Shown: in pieces, positions 1 to 5,520 of the stretch
Numbering within the stretch: the first letter of the stretch is position 1
How the letters are laid out: every line of letters starts with the position of its first letter
DNA from: Candidatus Avoscillospira stercoripullorum
GTDB taxonomy: Bacteria > Bacillota > Clostridia > Oscillospirales > Oscillospiraceae
NCBI GenBank assembly: GCA_018712905.1
Contig: DVGD01000298.1
Location: 1-8,110 of the forward strand
Direction of reading: 5' to 3'
Length of the DNA stretch: 8,110 nucleotides
Made by a program: the position numbers and the translations under genes
Notes under the pieces: generated by a model
What the model was told of the DNA's origin: nothing
Database searches by the model: none
Seen by the model: only the letters and a program-made list of their open reading frames with translations

Positions 1-596
1 CGGAAGTTGTTGATGATAAGCCCCTTGACCATTCTTCGCTCGTCCTCGTCCAAGAGCGCCACGGTGCCGTAGAGGCTTGCAAAGACGCCGCCCCGGTCGA
101 TGTCGGCGCACAAAAGCACCGGCGCCTTGGCCAGCTTCGCCATGCCCATGTTCACAATGTCGTCGGTTTTGAGATTGATCTCCGCCGGGCTGCCCGCGCC
201 CTCCAAGACCATGATCTCGTGGTCGGACGCCAGGCTCTCAAAGGCGGCCATGATATCGGGAATGAGGGTCTTTTTCATGGCGAAATAGTCCCGGGCGGAC
301 ATGGTGCCCCGCACCTCGCCGTTTACAATCACCTGCGAGCCCACATCGTTGGTGGGCTTTAGGAGGATGGGGTTCATCCGCACGCTGGGGGCGATGCCCG
401 CCGCCTCGGCCTGCATCACCTGCGCCCGACCCATCTCCAAGCCCTCATCGGTGATGAAGGAGTTGAGCGCCATGTTTTGGGACTTGAAGGGGGCGACGGT
501 GTGGCCGTCCTGGCGGAAGATGCGGCAGAGCGCCGCAGCCAGGAAGCTCTTGCCCGCGTTGGACGTGGTACCCTGCACCATAATGGATTTTGCCAT
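1..596 (-). CDS. cbiP: Cobyric acid synthase CbiP/CobQ, N-terminal part (cut by window end)
   Basis: Glutamine- and ATP-dependent amidation of side chains b, d, e and g of adenosylcobyrinate a,c-diamide gives adenosylcobyric acid in the cytoplasm. Translating the minus strand from the ATG at 596-594 gives 198 codons still open at base 1. Seen: a P-loop variant GTTSNAGKS (about residues 9-17), PFKSQNMALNS (37-47), EMGRAQ (54-59), the MNP.LLKP..D.GSQVI block (74-90), LEGAGSPAEINL (131-142) and ADIDRGGVFAS (164-174), all hallmarks of the CobQ/CbiP dethiobiotin-synthetase-like ATPase domain. The family is usually about 500 residues, so the C-terminal glutamine amidotransferase domain with its Cys/His pair lies outside the window. 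The start is fixed by GGAGGG at 603-608, six bases upstream. Only two bases separate it from the cobD stop, so it is the next operon member. CbiA shares the fold, but the SQNMALNS and GSPAEINL motifs are CobQ-specific. Confidence 0.97.
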   Translation of the reverse strand, partial: MAKSIMVQGTTSNAGKSFLAAALCRIFRQDGHTVAPFKSQNMALNSFITDEGLEMGRAQVMQAEAAGIAPSVRMNPILLKPTNDVGSQVIVNGEVRGTMSARDYFAMKKTLIPDIMAAFESLASDHEIMVLEGAGSPAEINLKTDDIVNMGMAKLAKAPVLLCADIDRGGVFASLYGTVALLDEDERRMVKGLIINNF

Positions 597-598
597 GG

Positions 599-1657
599 TT
601 ATCCCTCCTTGGAAATGCACGATGCGAGGACGCGAAGGAGCGTCTCATTTTCTTCCGGGCATCGCACCGCCACCCGGTAGTAGTCCTGCCCCAGGCCGCG
701 GTAGTTGCCGCAGCTGCGAAGCAAAATGCCCCGCTCCGCCGCCCGCTCCTTGAGATCCGTGACCCCCGGCAGGCGGAAGAGGAGATAGTTGGCGCTGCCG
801 GGCACCACGGTGCACCCAAGCGCCGCGAGGCCGGAACAAAGCGCCGGGCGGACAGTCTCCAGGAGCTTTCGCCCCTGCGCCGGCCAATCCGGCTCCTGGA
901 GGCAGGCAAGTCCCGCCGCCTGGGCAACGCCGGAGACGTTCCAGCAGCCGCCCCAGCGGTGTAATTTCTTCACCAGTCCGGGGTCTGCCACGCAGTAGCC
1001 CAACCGCAGGGAGGGCACGGCGTAGCTCTTGGTAAACGCCCGCAGCACCACCAGCTTGGGGTGGTCTTTCACCAGGGGCGCAAGGCCGATTTCGCCTGTG
1101 GCCAGGGGCAGGAAGCACTCGTCCACAATGAGGTAGGCGCCCACCTCTTCGCACCGCTGGAGCACCGCATGGAGAAGCTCCCGGGAGATGAGCCGCCCGG
1201 TGGGGTTGTTGGGCGTACAGAGGAAGACGGCCTGGAGATCGGGGGTGATGTCGCCAAGAATCCGCGCCGTGAGGTCGAAACTTTCCTCCGGCAGAAGGCG
1301 GTGGAAGCGGCAATGGCAGCCCACTTGGGTGAGCGCCGCCTCGTACTCCGAGAAGGTGGGCGCCGTCAAAAGGGCTTCCCCGGGGGCTATGGCCAGCGCC
1401 AGGCGGAAGATCACCTCCGCCGCGCCGTTGCCGCAGAAGATTTCCGCCTCGTCACAGCCCAGGCGCTGGGCGATGGCTCCCCGCAACGCTGTACAGGCCG
1501 GGTCGGGGTACTGCCCCACCCGGCTGAGCGCGTCCGCCGCCGCTGCAAGGACGCTTGGCGGCGTGCCCAGGGGGTTACAGTTGACGGAGAAGTCGAGAAT
1601 CTCCCCGGAATATTTCGTTTTTGCCCAGATTAAGTCGCCGCCATGGGGATTTACCAT
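599..1657 (-). CDS. cobD: L-threonine-O-3-phosphate decarboxylase CobD (PLP-dependent)
   Basis: Decarboxylates L-threonine phosphate to (R)-1-amino-2-propanol phosphate, the linker that CbiB attaches to the corrin. The product is 352 residues, normal for the family, and is a fold-type I aminotransferase-like enzyme of the HisC/CobD group. Seen: PHGG near the N terminus, DFSVNCNPLG (22-31), GNGAAE (76-81), CTPNNPTG (147-154), VDE (178-180), the PLP-lysine segment FTKSYAVPSLRLGY (K210, R218) and a late carboxylate-binding Arg (about R332) in YRVAVR. A TTG fifteen bases upstream (1672) keeps the frame open, but the ATG at 1657 has GGAGG eight bases upstream and begins at the conserved VNPHGG, so I chose it. 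It overlaps the cbiB end by seven bases, suggesting coupled translation. HisC is the main alternative; SVNCNPLG and the B12 neighbours favour CobD (called CobC in the aerobic-pathway nomenclature). Confidence 0.93.
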   Translation of the reverse strand: MVNPHGGDLIWAKTKYSGEILDFSVNCNPLGTPPSVLAAAADALSRVGQYPDPACTALRGAIAQRLGCDEAEIFCGNGAAEVIFRLALAIAPGEALLTAPTFSEYEAALTQVGCHCRFHRLLPEESFDLTARILGDITPDLQAVFLCTPNNPTGRLISRELLHAVLQRCEEVGAYLIVDECFLPLATGEIGLAPLVKDHPKLVVLRAFTKSYAVPSLRLGYCVADPGLVKKLHRWGGCWNVSGVAQAAGLACLQEPDWPAQGRKLLETVRPALCSGLAALGCTVVPGSANYLLFRLPGVTDLKERAAERGILLRSCGNYRGLGQDYYRVAVRCPEENETLLRVLASCISKEG

Positions 1658-2613
1658 CCAAAAAGCCTCCAAACTGCCAGAAGGGGCAAAAGGTCAAAGA
1701 GCAAGAGCGCCAAGATGGCCGTGAGAAGCGCCAGGCGGTTGGCCGCCGCCACGTCGCCCCGGCACACGGGACGCAGATCGTCGCCGATGGTGGGCTTCAC
1801 CACGGGCTTTCCAAAGTAGTCGTGGGTGCCGCCCAGCTGAATGCCCAGCGCTCCGGCGCAGGCGGCCTCTGTGTGGGCGGAGTTGGGCGAGGCGTGGTTC
1901 TTCCGATCCCGGAAGAAGATCCGAAAGGCGTTTTTCCCGTCGAAGCCGCAATAGGCAGCCAAACACATGAGAAAGCCGGAAATTCTGGCCGGGAGGAAGT
2001 TCAATACGTCGTCCACCTTGGCCGCCGCCCGGCCAAAATCTAAATACCGGTCATTTTTATAGCCCACCATGGAGTCCATGGTGTTCACGGCCTTGTAGCA
2101 CATGCCGCCCACGGGGCCAAGGACGGCGGCAAAGAGGAGCGGCGCGAGGATGCCGTCGGAGGCATTCTCGGCCACGGTCTCCACCGCGGCCTTTAAGACC
2201 TCCTCTTCGCTGAGGTGCTCGGTGTCCCGCCCCACGATCATGGAGACGGCCTTGCGCCCGTCGTCCAGGGTGCCCGTCTCCAGCGCCTTGACCACCTTCA
2301 TGCTCTCGGTGCGCAGGGACTTGGTGGCGAGGATCAGCCAGCAGACGATGGTTTCCCCCACAAAGCCCGCCACGGGATGGAGCCAGTGGAGGAGGAAGAG
2401 CAGTCCGCCGGTGACAATCCCGGTGATGGCCACCACGGCAATCACCAGCACCGCCCCCGCCAAACGAAGCCGCCGGGGAAAGGCGCGGCGGAGCGGCGGC
2501 TCCAAATGGGAGATGAGCGCGCCGATGGCCTGCACCGGATGGTAGAGCCACCGGGGATCTCCCAGCAGGAGGTCGATGCAAAAGCCCAGCAGCAGGGCGG
2601 TGAGATGATTCAT
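1651..2613 (-). CDS. cbiB: Adenosylcobinamide-phosphate synthase CbiB
   Basis: Integral membrane enzyme joining adenosylcobyric acid to aminopropanol phosphate to give adenosylcobinamide phosphate. The product is 320 residues, the usual family length. Seen: the N-terminal LLLGDPRWLYHPVQAIG block (about 15-31), a hydrophobic helix pair around 52-77 and another near 83-97, ETVAENASDGILAPL (145-159), YKAVNTMDSMVGY (173-185), the ASPNSAHTEAACAGALG loop (241-257) and a C-terminal hydrophobic segment (about 293-313). These are diagnostic of CbiB (CobD in aerobic nomenclature). The ATG at 2613 has AAAGGAG nine bases upstream (2623-2629). The ATG at 2620 is out of frame. It is separated from the preceding small cobU-like gene by 234 bases of palindromic repeats, the only sizeable gap in the operon, and overlaps cobD downstream by seven bases. 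Its partner CobD supplies its substrate, which fits their coupling. Confidence 0.96.
   Translation of the reverse strand: MNHLTALLLGFCIDLLLGDPRWLYHPVQAIGALISHLEPPLRRAFPRRLRLAGAVLVIAVVAITGIVTGGLLFLLHWLHPVAGFVGETIVCWLILATKSLRTESMKVVKALETGTLDDGRKAVSMIVGRDTEHLSEEEVLKAAVETVAENASDGILAPLLFAAVLGPVGGMCYKAVNTMDSMVGYKNDRYLDFGRAAAKVDDVLNFLPARISGFLMCLAAYCGFDGKNAFRIFFRDRKNHASPNSAHTEAACAGALGIQLGGTHDYFGKPVVKPTIGDDLRPVCRGDVAAANRLALLTAILALLLFDLLPLLAVWRLFGW
1666..1670 (-). promoter_or_regulatory. Ribosome binding site deciding the cobD start
   Basis: The minus strand reads GGAGG here, eight bases before the ATG at 1657. It lies inside the last codons of cbiB and downstream of the alternative TTG at 1672, so it can serve only the ATG start. 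This supports a 352-residue rather than a 357-residue CobD. Confidence 0.8.
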
Positions 2614-2644
2614 GGTTCATTGCTCCTTTGGAGGATTGGACAGG

Positions 2645-2668
2645 CGGGCGGCTGATAGCCGCCCCTAC
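2645..2668 (-). repeat. GTAGGGGCG palindrome, unit 1 (minus orientation)
   Basis: Arms GGGCGGC (2646-2652) and GCCGCCC (2658-2664) pair perfectly over 7 bp around the loop TGATA. CTAC follows at 2665-2668, so the minus strand reads GTAGGGGCGGC at the start of the unit. Confidence 0.85.
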
Positions 2669-2689
2669 ACCCACGCTCGCGGATTTTTC

Positions 2690-2715
2690 GTAGGGGCGGG
2701 GTTTATCCCCGCCCG
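2690..2715 (+). repeat. GTAGGGGCG palindrome, unit 2 (plus orientation)
   Basis: Arms GGGCGGGG (2694-2701) and CCCCGCCC (2707-2714) pair perfectly over 8 bp around the loop TTTAT, after GTAG at 2690-2693. Confidence 0.85.
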
Positions 2716-2716
2716 C

Positions 2717-2737
2717 GGGTCGATCGGAGATCGACCC
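2717..2737. repeat. Perfect 9-bp hairpin with GGA loop
   Basis: Arms GGGTCGATC (2717-2725) and GATCGACCC (2729-2737) are exact reverse complements around the 3-base loop GGA. It lacks the GTAGGGGCG frame of the neighbouring units and abuts unit 2. It contains two GATC sites, one in each arm. Confidence 0.8.
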
Positions 2738-2739
2738 TT

Positions 2740-2753
2740 GCCGCTTTTGCGGC
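2740..2753. repeat. Short 5-bp hairpin with TTTT loop
   Basis: Arms GCCGC (2740-2744) and GCGGC (2749-2753) enclose TTTT. It sits between the 9-bp hairpin and the next GTAGGGGCG unit. Short GC-rich stems arise easily by chance in this composition, so support is moderate. Confidence 0.5.
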
Positions 2754-2755
2754 CT

Positions 2756-2781
2756 GTAGGGGCGCATTGTATATGCGCCCG
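2756..2781 (+). repeat. GTAGGGGCG palindrome, unit 3 (plus orientation)
   Basis: Arms GGGCGCAT (2760-2767) and ATGCGCCC (2773-2780) pair perfectly over 8 bp around the loop TGTAT, preceded by GTAG. Confidence 0.85.
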
Positions 2782-2810
2782 TGCAGGCACTCGCGGTATT
2801 GCAGCTGCCA

Positions 2811-2836
2811 CGGGCGGATATATAATCCGCCCCTAC
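2811..2836 (-). repeat. GTAGGGGCG palindrome, unit 4 (minus orientation)
   Basis: Arms GGGCGGAT (2812-2819) and ATCCGCCC (2825-2832) pair perfectly over 8 bp around the loop ATATA, and CTAC follows at 2833-2836. It begins eleven bases after the stop of the cobU-like gene on the minus strand. Confidence 0.85.
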
Positions 2837-2847
2837 GGGTGCATCCT

Positions 2848-3177
2848 TTATTTTAACCGCATGGGGATCCCGCAGAACACGCGATCCACCCGGGCTGCCT
2901 TCGCGGCCAGGTCACATAAGAGCCTGCCCGTGCGCTCCCGCCAGGCGCGGTCTTCATAACCCATGGGCACCACGCCGCACCCCAGCTCATCGCAAATCAC
3001 AATGCAGTCGGGGATGTCCGCCGCCGTGAGGGCGGGGTCTTCCCGGGTGAGAGTTTGGAGGCCATACAAGATGGGCTTGTTCGTGGGAAGCGACCGCGCC
3101 ACGTCCTCCTGGGTAAAGCCCAGAGACAGGGCATAGCGAAGCTTCCCCTGCCCCTTTCCGCCGATGATCAGATGCAC
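2848..3177 (-). CDS. Short CobU-like protein (109 residues), paralogue of the operon's CobU
   Basis: A second protein of the adenosylcobinamide kinase/guanylyltransferase family, far shorter than the usual 170-180 residues. Seen: an N-terminal P-loop IIGGKGQGK (4-12), then ICDELGCGVVPM (61-72), R77 and RERTGRL (80-86), then a VFCGIPMRLK ending. These align with the first strand, the TNEVG.GIVP plus R..RD..GR region and the SGIGVKIK end of Salmonella CobU. What is missing is the middle: the RI..H segment with the guanylylated His and the LLEC..T..NE block. The start is GTG at 3177, with AGGGGG seven bases upstream (3185-3190); no ATG lies nearby. It overlaps the end of cobS by ten bases, so it is translated with the operon. 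The family assignment is good; the activity is not known. It could be a partial kinase, a subunit helping CobU, or a regulatory or degenerating copy. Confidence 0.85.
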   Translation of the reverse strand: MHLIIGGKGQGKLRYALSLGFTQEDVARSLPTNKPILYGLQTLTREDPALTAADIPDCIVICDELGCGVVPMGYEDRAWRERTGRLLCDLAAKAARVDRVFCGIPMRLK

Positions 3178-3938
3178 AGTGCCGCCCCCTTTTGTAAGAT
3201 CACCACGGCCAGCAGCGCAAGAAGCTCACAGAGCTGCAAGAACCATCCGGCCAAGTCCCCGGTGATGCCGCCAAACTCCCGGCTGCTCACCACGCGGTAA
3301 TAGAGGAGCGCCACACCAGCGCCTAAGAGCGCCGCAATGCCCTCCCAGCCCGGGAGGCTCCCCATCAAAAGCGCCGCCAAGAGAAGCCAGAGGATCAGTA
3401 CCACGCGGTTGTGCTTTAAATGGCTGGCGTCGGTGAAGGAGGCGAGAAGCCCCGTGCCACGGGCGTTGCGCCAGTAGACGGCGCACAGTCCCGAGAGCGT
3501 CCGGGATACCACGGGCAGGAGGCAGAGCGATAAGTGAAATTCCACTTCGCTCCACAGCGCCGCCGAGAGGAGGAGATACCACCCCAGGCCGAGAACTGCG
3601 AAGGCGCCCACGTGGGAGTCTTTTAGAATTTCCAGCTTTTTCTCCCGGCTCTGGTGGGAGCCCCGGGCGTCGCAAACGTCGAGAAAGCCGTCCACATGGA
3701 TCCCACCGGTGACGGCGATGGGCAGGAGCGCCGCCACGGCGCCATAGAGGATTCCCTCGATGGAAAGCCACCGGGCAAGAAGCCACCAGAGTGCCTCCAC
3801 GCCGCCCACCACCAATCCGATCCACGGAAAAAAGCAGAAGACATGGGACATGGAGTCCCCGTCCCAGTCCGTTCTCGGCGTGGGGAGGGCAGAATACATG
3901 GCTGTACAGAGGGTGAAGGATTTCCAAAGCTTTTTCAT
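3168..3938 (-). CDS. cobS: Adenosylcobinamide-GDP ribazoletransferase CobS (cobalamin synthase)
   Basis: Integral membrane enzyme that joins adenosylcobinamide-GDP to alpha-ribazole (phosphate), completing the nucleotide loop. The product is 256 residues, typical for the family. Seen: the PTPRTDW region near residues 19-25, the conserved acidic motif GGIHVDGFLDVCDARG (78-93), EKKLEILKDSHVGAFA (99-114) and REFGGITGDLAGW (220-232), with hydrophobic segments at about 35-55, 62-77, 115-128, 179-195, 199-214 and 233-248. A GTG at 3941 directly precedes the ATG at 3938; I chose the ATG because AAGGGGG (3946-3952) is seven bases upstream of it and because it shares one base with the cobU stop (TGATG), the coupling seen elsewhere in this operon. 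Downstream, the short cobU-like gene overlaps its last ten bases. Clear identification. Confidence 0.95.
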   Translation of the reverse strand: MKKLWKSFTLCTAMYSALPTPRTDWDGDSMSHVFCFFPWIGLVVGGVEALWWLLARWLSIEGILYGAVAALLPIAVTGGIHVDGFLDVCDARGSHQSREKKLEILKDSHVGAFAVLGLGWYLLLSAALWSEVEFHLSLCLLPVVSRTLSGLCAVYWRNARGTGLLASFTDASHLKHNRVVLILWLLLAALLMGSLPGWEGIAALLGAGVALLYYRVVSSREFGGITGDLAGWFLQLCELLALLAVVILQKGAALCI

Positions 3939-4453
3939 CACGCTTCCCCCTTGTGGAAGATGGGAATGGAGCAGCAGACCTCGATGACCCGGTCAGCGCG
4001 CAATGCAAGTTCCCCATTGACCGCCGCCAGGACGGATAAATAACGCTCCGTCTCCGGCGGGTAGGTATAGCCGTCGGAGAAGAGGTCGCCGGAGACAAGC
4101 ACCGCATCGCCGCAGCGGCGCAGCAGCGCCTCCACTCCGGCAAGAAGCCGCTTTTCGGCGCCGTCAAAGCCCACCGAGAAGCACTCGTTGGCCGTCAGGG
4201 TGGTGAGGCACTCAAGAAGCACGGCGCCGCCCTCGGGGATCTCCAATAAATTTGCCGCCCGGGGTGCTTCAAAGGTCACAAAGCCCTTTCCAGCCCGGAG
4301 GGCGCGGTGGCGGGCGATGCGCTTTTGGGCTTCCTCGCCCCAGGGCTCCATGGTGGCGGCATAGATCAGAGGGCGCGAGGGCGCCGCGAGAATCAAGTCC
4401 TCGGCAAAGGCCGATTTTCCCGAGGCCGCGCCGCCGATGACCAGGGAGACCAT
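3938..4453 (-). CDS. cobU: Adenosylcobinamide kinase / adenosylcobinamide-phosphate guanylyltransferase CobU
   Basis: Phosphorylates adenosylcobinamide and/or transfers GMP to adenosylcobinamide phosphate, giving the GDP-activated corrinoid used by CobS. The product is 171 residues, normal length. Seen: P-loop IGGAASGKS (6-14), YAATM (31-35), RIARH (45-49, H49 aligning with the guanylylated His of Salmonella CobU), LLECLTTLTANE (79-90), SGDLFSDG (121-128), ETERYLSVLAAVN (134-146) and SIPIFHKG (162-169). The start is the ATG at 4453, with GGAGGG six bases upstream (4460-4465), sharing one base with the cobT stop. The open frame extends upstream to 4783, but that stretch lies inside cobT in another frame and adds no family sequence. 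Oddity: the position that I recall as NE in NE(V)FSDG or NEVG.GIVP is GD here. A short CobU paralogue two genes downstream carries a DELG version of that motif. Confidence 0.93.
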   Translation of the reverse strand: MVSLVIGGAASGKSAFAEDLILAAPSRPLIYAATMEPWGEEAQKRIARHRALRAGKGFVTFEAPRAANLLEIPEGGAVLLECLTTLTANECFSVGFDGAEKRLLAGVEALLRRCGDAVLVSGDLFSDGYTYPPETERYLSVLAAVNGELALRADRVIEVCCSIPIFHKGEA

Positions 4454-5520
4454 CAAAAGCCCTCCGACTGGGGGGTGTAGGCCTCGATCTGCAAGTCGTC
4501 GAAGGTGTCGCCGTTGTAGACCACCATGGCCATGTCGAGAATCGGCATCACGGCCACGGCGCCGGTGCCCTCGCCCAGGCGCATCCCGGCCTGCAGGAGG
4601 GGCTTGACACCCAGGGCGTTGAGTACCGGCCATCCGGCAGGCTCTGCCGAGAGGTGGCTGGCCAGAATGTAGTCCCCCGCCGCCGGGCAGAGGTTCACGG
4701 CCAAAAGCGCCGCCGCGCAGGAGATCAGCCCATCCAGCAGCACCGACACACGGCAGTACGCCGCGCCCAGCACAAGGCCGCACAGCCCCGCCAGGTCGAA
4801 GCCGCCCACCTTGGAGAGGACGTCCAGGGTGTCGGACTTGTCGGGCTGGTGGCGGGCAAGGGCAGTCTCAATGGCCTTGACCTTGCGGGCAAGGCCTTCG
4901 TCGGAGAGTCCGGCACCCCTGCCGGTCATCTCGGCGGGGCTTCGCTCCAGGAGCACCGACAAGACCGCCGCCGAGGTGGTGGTGTTGCCAATGCCCATCT
5001 CGCCCATGGCCAGGAGCTTCACGCCCCGGCCGCAAAGCAGCTGCGCCGTCTCCACGCCCACCAGAATGGCCTCCTCGGCCTCGGCGCGGGTCATGGCCAG
5101 CTCCTTTACAAAGTTTCCCGTGCCGCCCCGGCGGATGCACTTCTGGGCGATGCCGGGGTGATCCACTTCATAGGCCATGCCGATGTCCACCGGGTAGACC
5201 TCCGCCCCGGCCACCTTGGCCATGCGGCAGACGCTGGAGGCGCGGCGCGCCATGTTCCCGGCCACCGCCGCTGTGACCTCCTGGCCGGTCTGGGTGACGC
5301 CCTCGGCCACCACGCCGTTGTCGGCACAGAATGGCACCACGGCCTTTTTGGCGATGGAGAAGTCCTCCGTGCCGAAGATCCCGGCCATGCGCACCACCAT
5401 GTCCTCCAAAAGTCCCAACGAGCCCAGGGGCTTTCCCACCCGGCTCCACTTCTCCTGCGCCCGCGCCATGGCCGCCTGGTCGGCGGGGGTGATGGCGGCG
5501 CAAACCTCTGTGAGTGTCAT
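4453..5520 (-). CDS. cobT: Nicotinate-nucleotide:dimethylbenzimidazole phosphoribosyltransferase CobT
   Basis: Transfers the phosphoribosyl group of nicotinate mononucleotide to the lower-ligand base, usually 5,6-dimethylbenzimidazole, giving alpha-ribazole phosphate for CobS. The product is 355 residues, matching the family. Seen: KPLGSLG (30-36), ADNGVVAEGVTQ (66-77), the GEMGIGNTTTSAA core (173-185), GRGAGL (200-205), DLAGLCG (242-248), LLDGLISCAAALLA (261-274), SHLSAEP (288-294) and MRLGEGTGA (313-321), in which E317 carries the same number as the catalytic Glu317 of the Salmonella enzyme. The start is the ATG at 5520, with AAAGGAG eight bases upstream (5529-5535) and a four-base ATGA overlap with the cbiA stop. 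The frame is open back to 5910, but the extra part is cbiA read out of frame. Which base it uses cannot be told from sequence alone; no base-synthesis gene (bluB or bza) is in the window. Confidence 0.97.
   Translation of the reverse strand: MTLTEVCAAITPADQAAMARAQEKWSRVGKPLGSLGLLEDMVVRMAGIFGTEDFSIAKKAVVPFCADNGVVAEGVTQTGQEVTAAVAGNMARRASSVCRMAKVAGAEVYPVDIGMAYEVDHPGIAQKCIRRGGTGNFVKELAMTRAEAEEAILVGVETAQLLCGRGVKLLAMGEMGIGNTTTSAAVLSVLLERSPAEMTGRGAGLSDEGLARKVKAIETALARHQPDKSDTLDVLSKVGGFDLAGLCGLVLGAAYCRVSVLLDGLISCAAALLAVNLCPAAGDYILASHLSAEPAGWPVLNALGVKPLLQAGMRLGEGTGAVAVMPILDMAMVVYNGDTFDDLQIEAYTPQSEGF

Larger units (their letters stand above)
2614..2847. repeat. Intergenic cluster of GTAGGGGCG palindromes between the cobU-like gene and cbiB
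   Basis: This 234-bp gap contains no credible gene. It holds four related palindromes sharing the frame GTAGGGGCG, variable stem bases, a 5-base AT-rich loop, then CGCCCG, plus two unrelated hairpins. The four units lie in alternating orientation: minus at 2645-2668, plus at 2690-2715, plus at 2756-2781, minus at 2811-2836. Each outer/inner pair encloses a spacer carrying the same heptamer CTCGCGG (2676-2682 and 2790-2796). The variable stem bases change on both arms together, so pairing is preserved while sequence differs. This resembles REP-type intergenic elements; I recall similar GTAGGGGCG palindromes in Oscillospiraceae genomes but cannot confirm it here. Being inside an operon, the cluster is probably transcribed, and its hairpins could affect the stability or level of the cbiB-cobD-cbiP part of the message. 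No hairpin is followed by a T-run on the minus strand, so none looks like an intrinsic terminator. Confidence 0.85.

Noticed and set aside
2645..2836. CRISPR array or intrinsic terminators
   Set aside because: The units are not regularly spaced direct repeats and alternate in orientation, so not CRISPR; no stem is followed by a T-run on the coding strand, so not standard terminators.
2614..2847. Cobalamin riboswitch upstream of cbiB
   Set aside because: I looked for a B12-box-like segment and the long multi-stem layout; only short simple palindromes are present and the gap is mostly accounted for by them.
2612..2959. Plus-strand open frame of 115 residues across the intergenic gap
   Set aside because: It is a read-through of the GTAGGGGCG palindromes and then the antisense of the short cobU-like gene; it has no ribosome site and no protein-like composition.
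3939..3941. GTG as the cobS start
   Set aside because: It adds one residue only, and the ATG right after it has better spacing to the ribosome site and forms the TGATG junction used elsewhere in the operon.
3226..4167. Minus-strand open frame of 313 residues spanning cobU and cobS
   Set aside because: It is out of frame with both; its Arg/Pro/Gly-rich translation is typical of a shadow, while the true frames have full family motifs.
4454..4783. Upstream extension of the cobU frame to 4783
   Set aside because: The added 110 residues overlap cobT in another frame and resemble no known domain; the P-loop starts right after the ATG at 4453.
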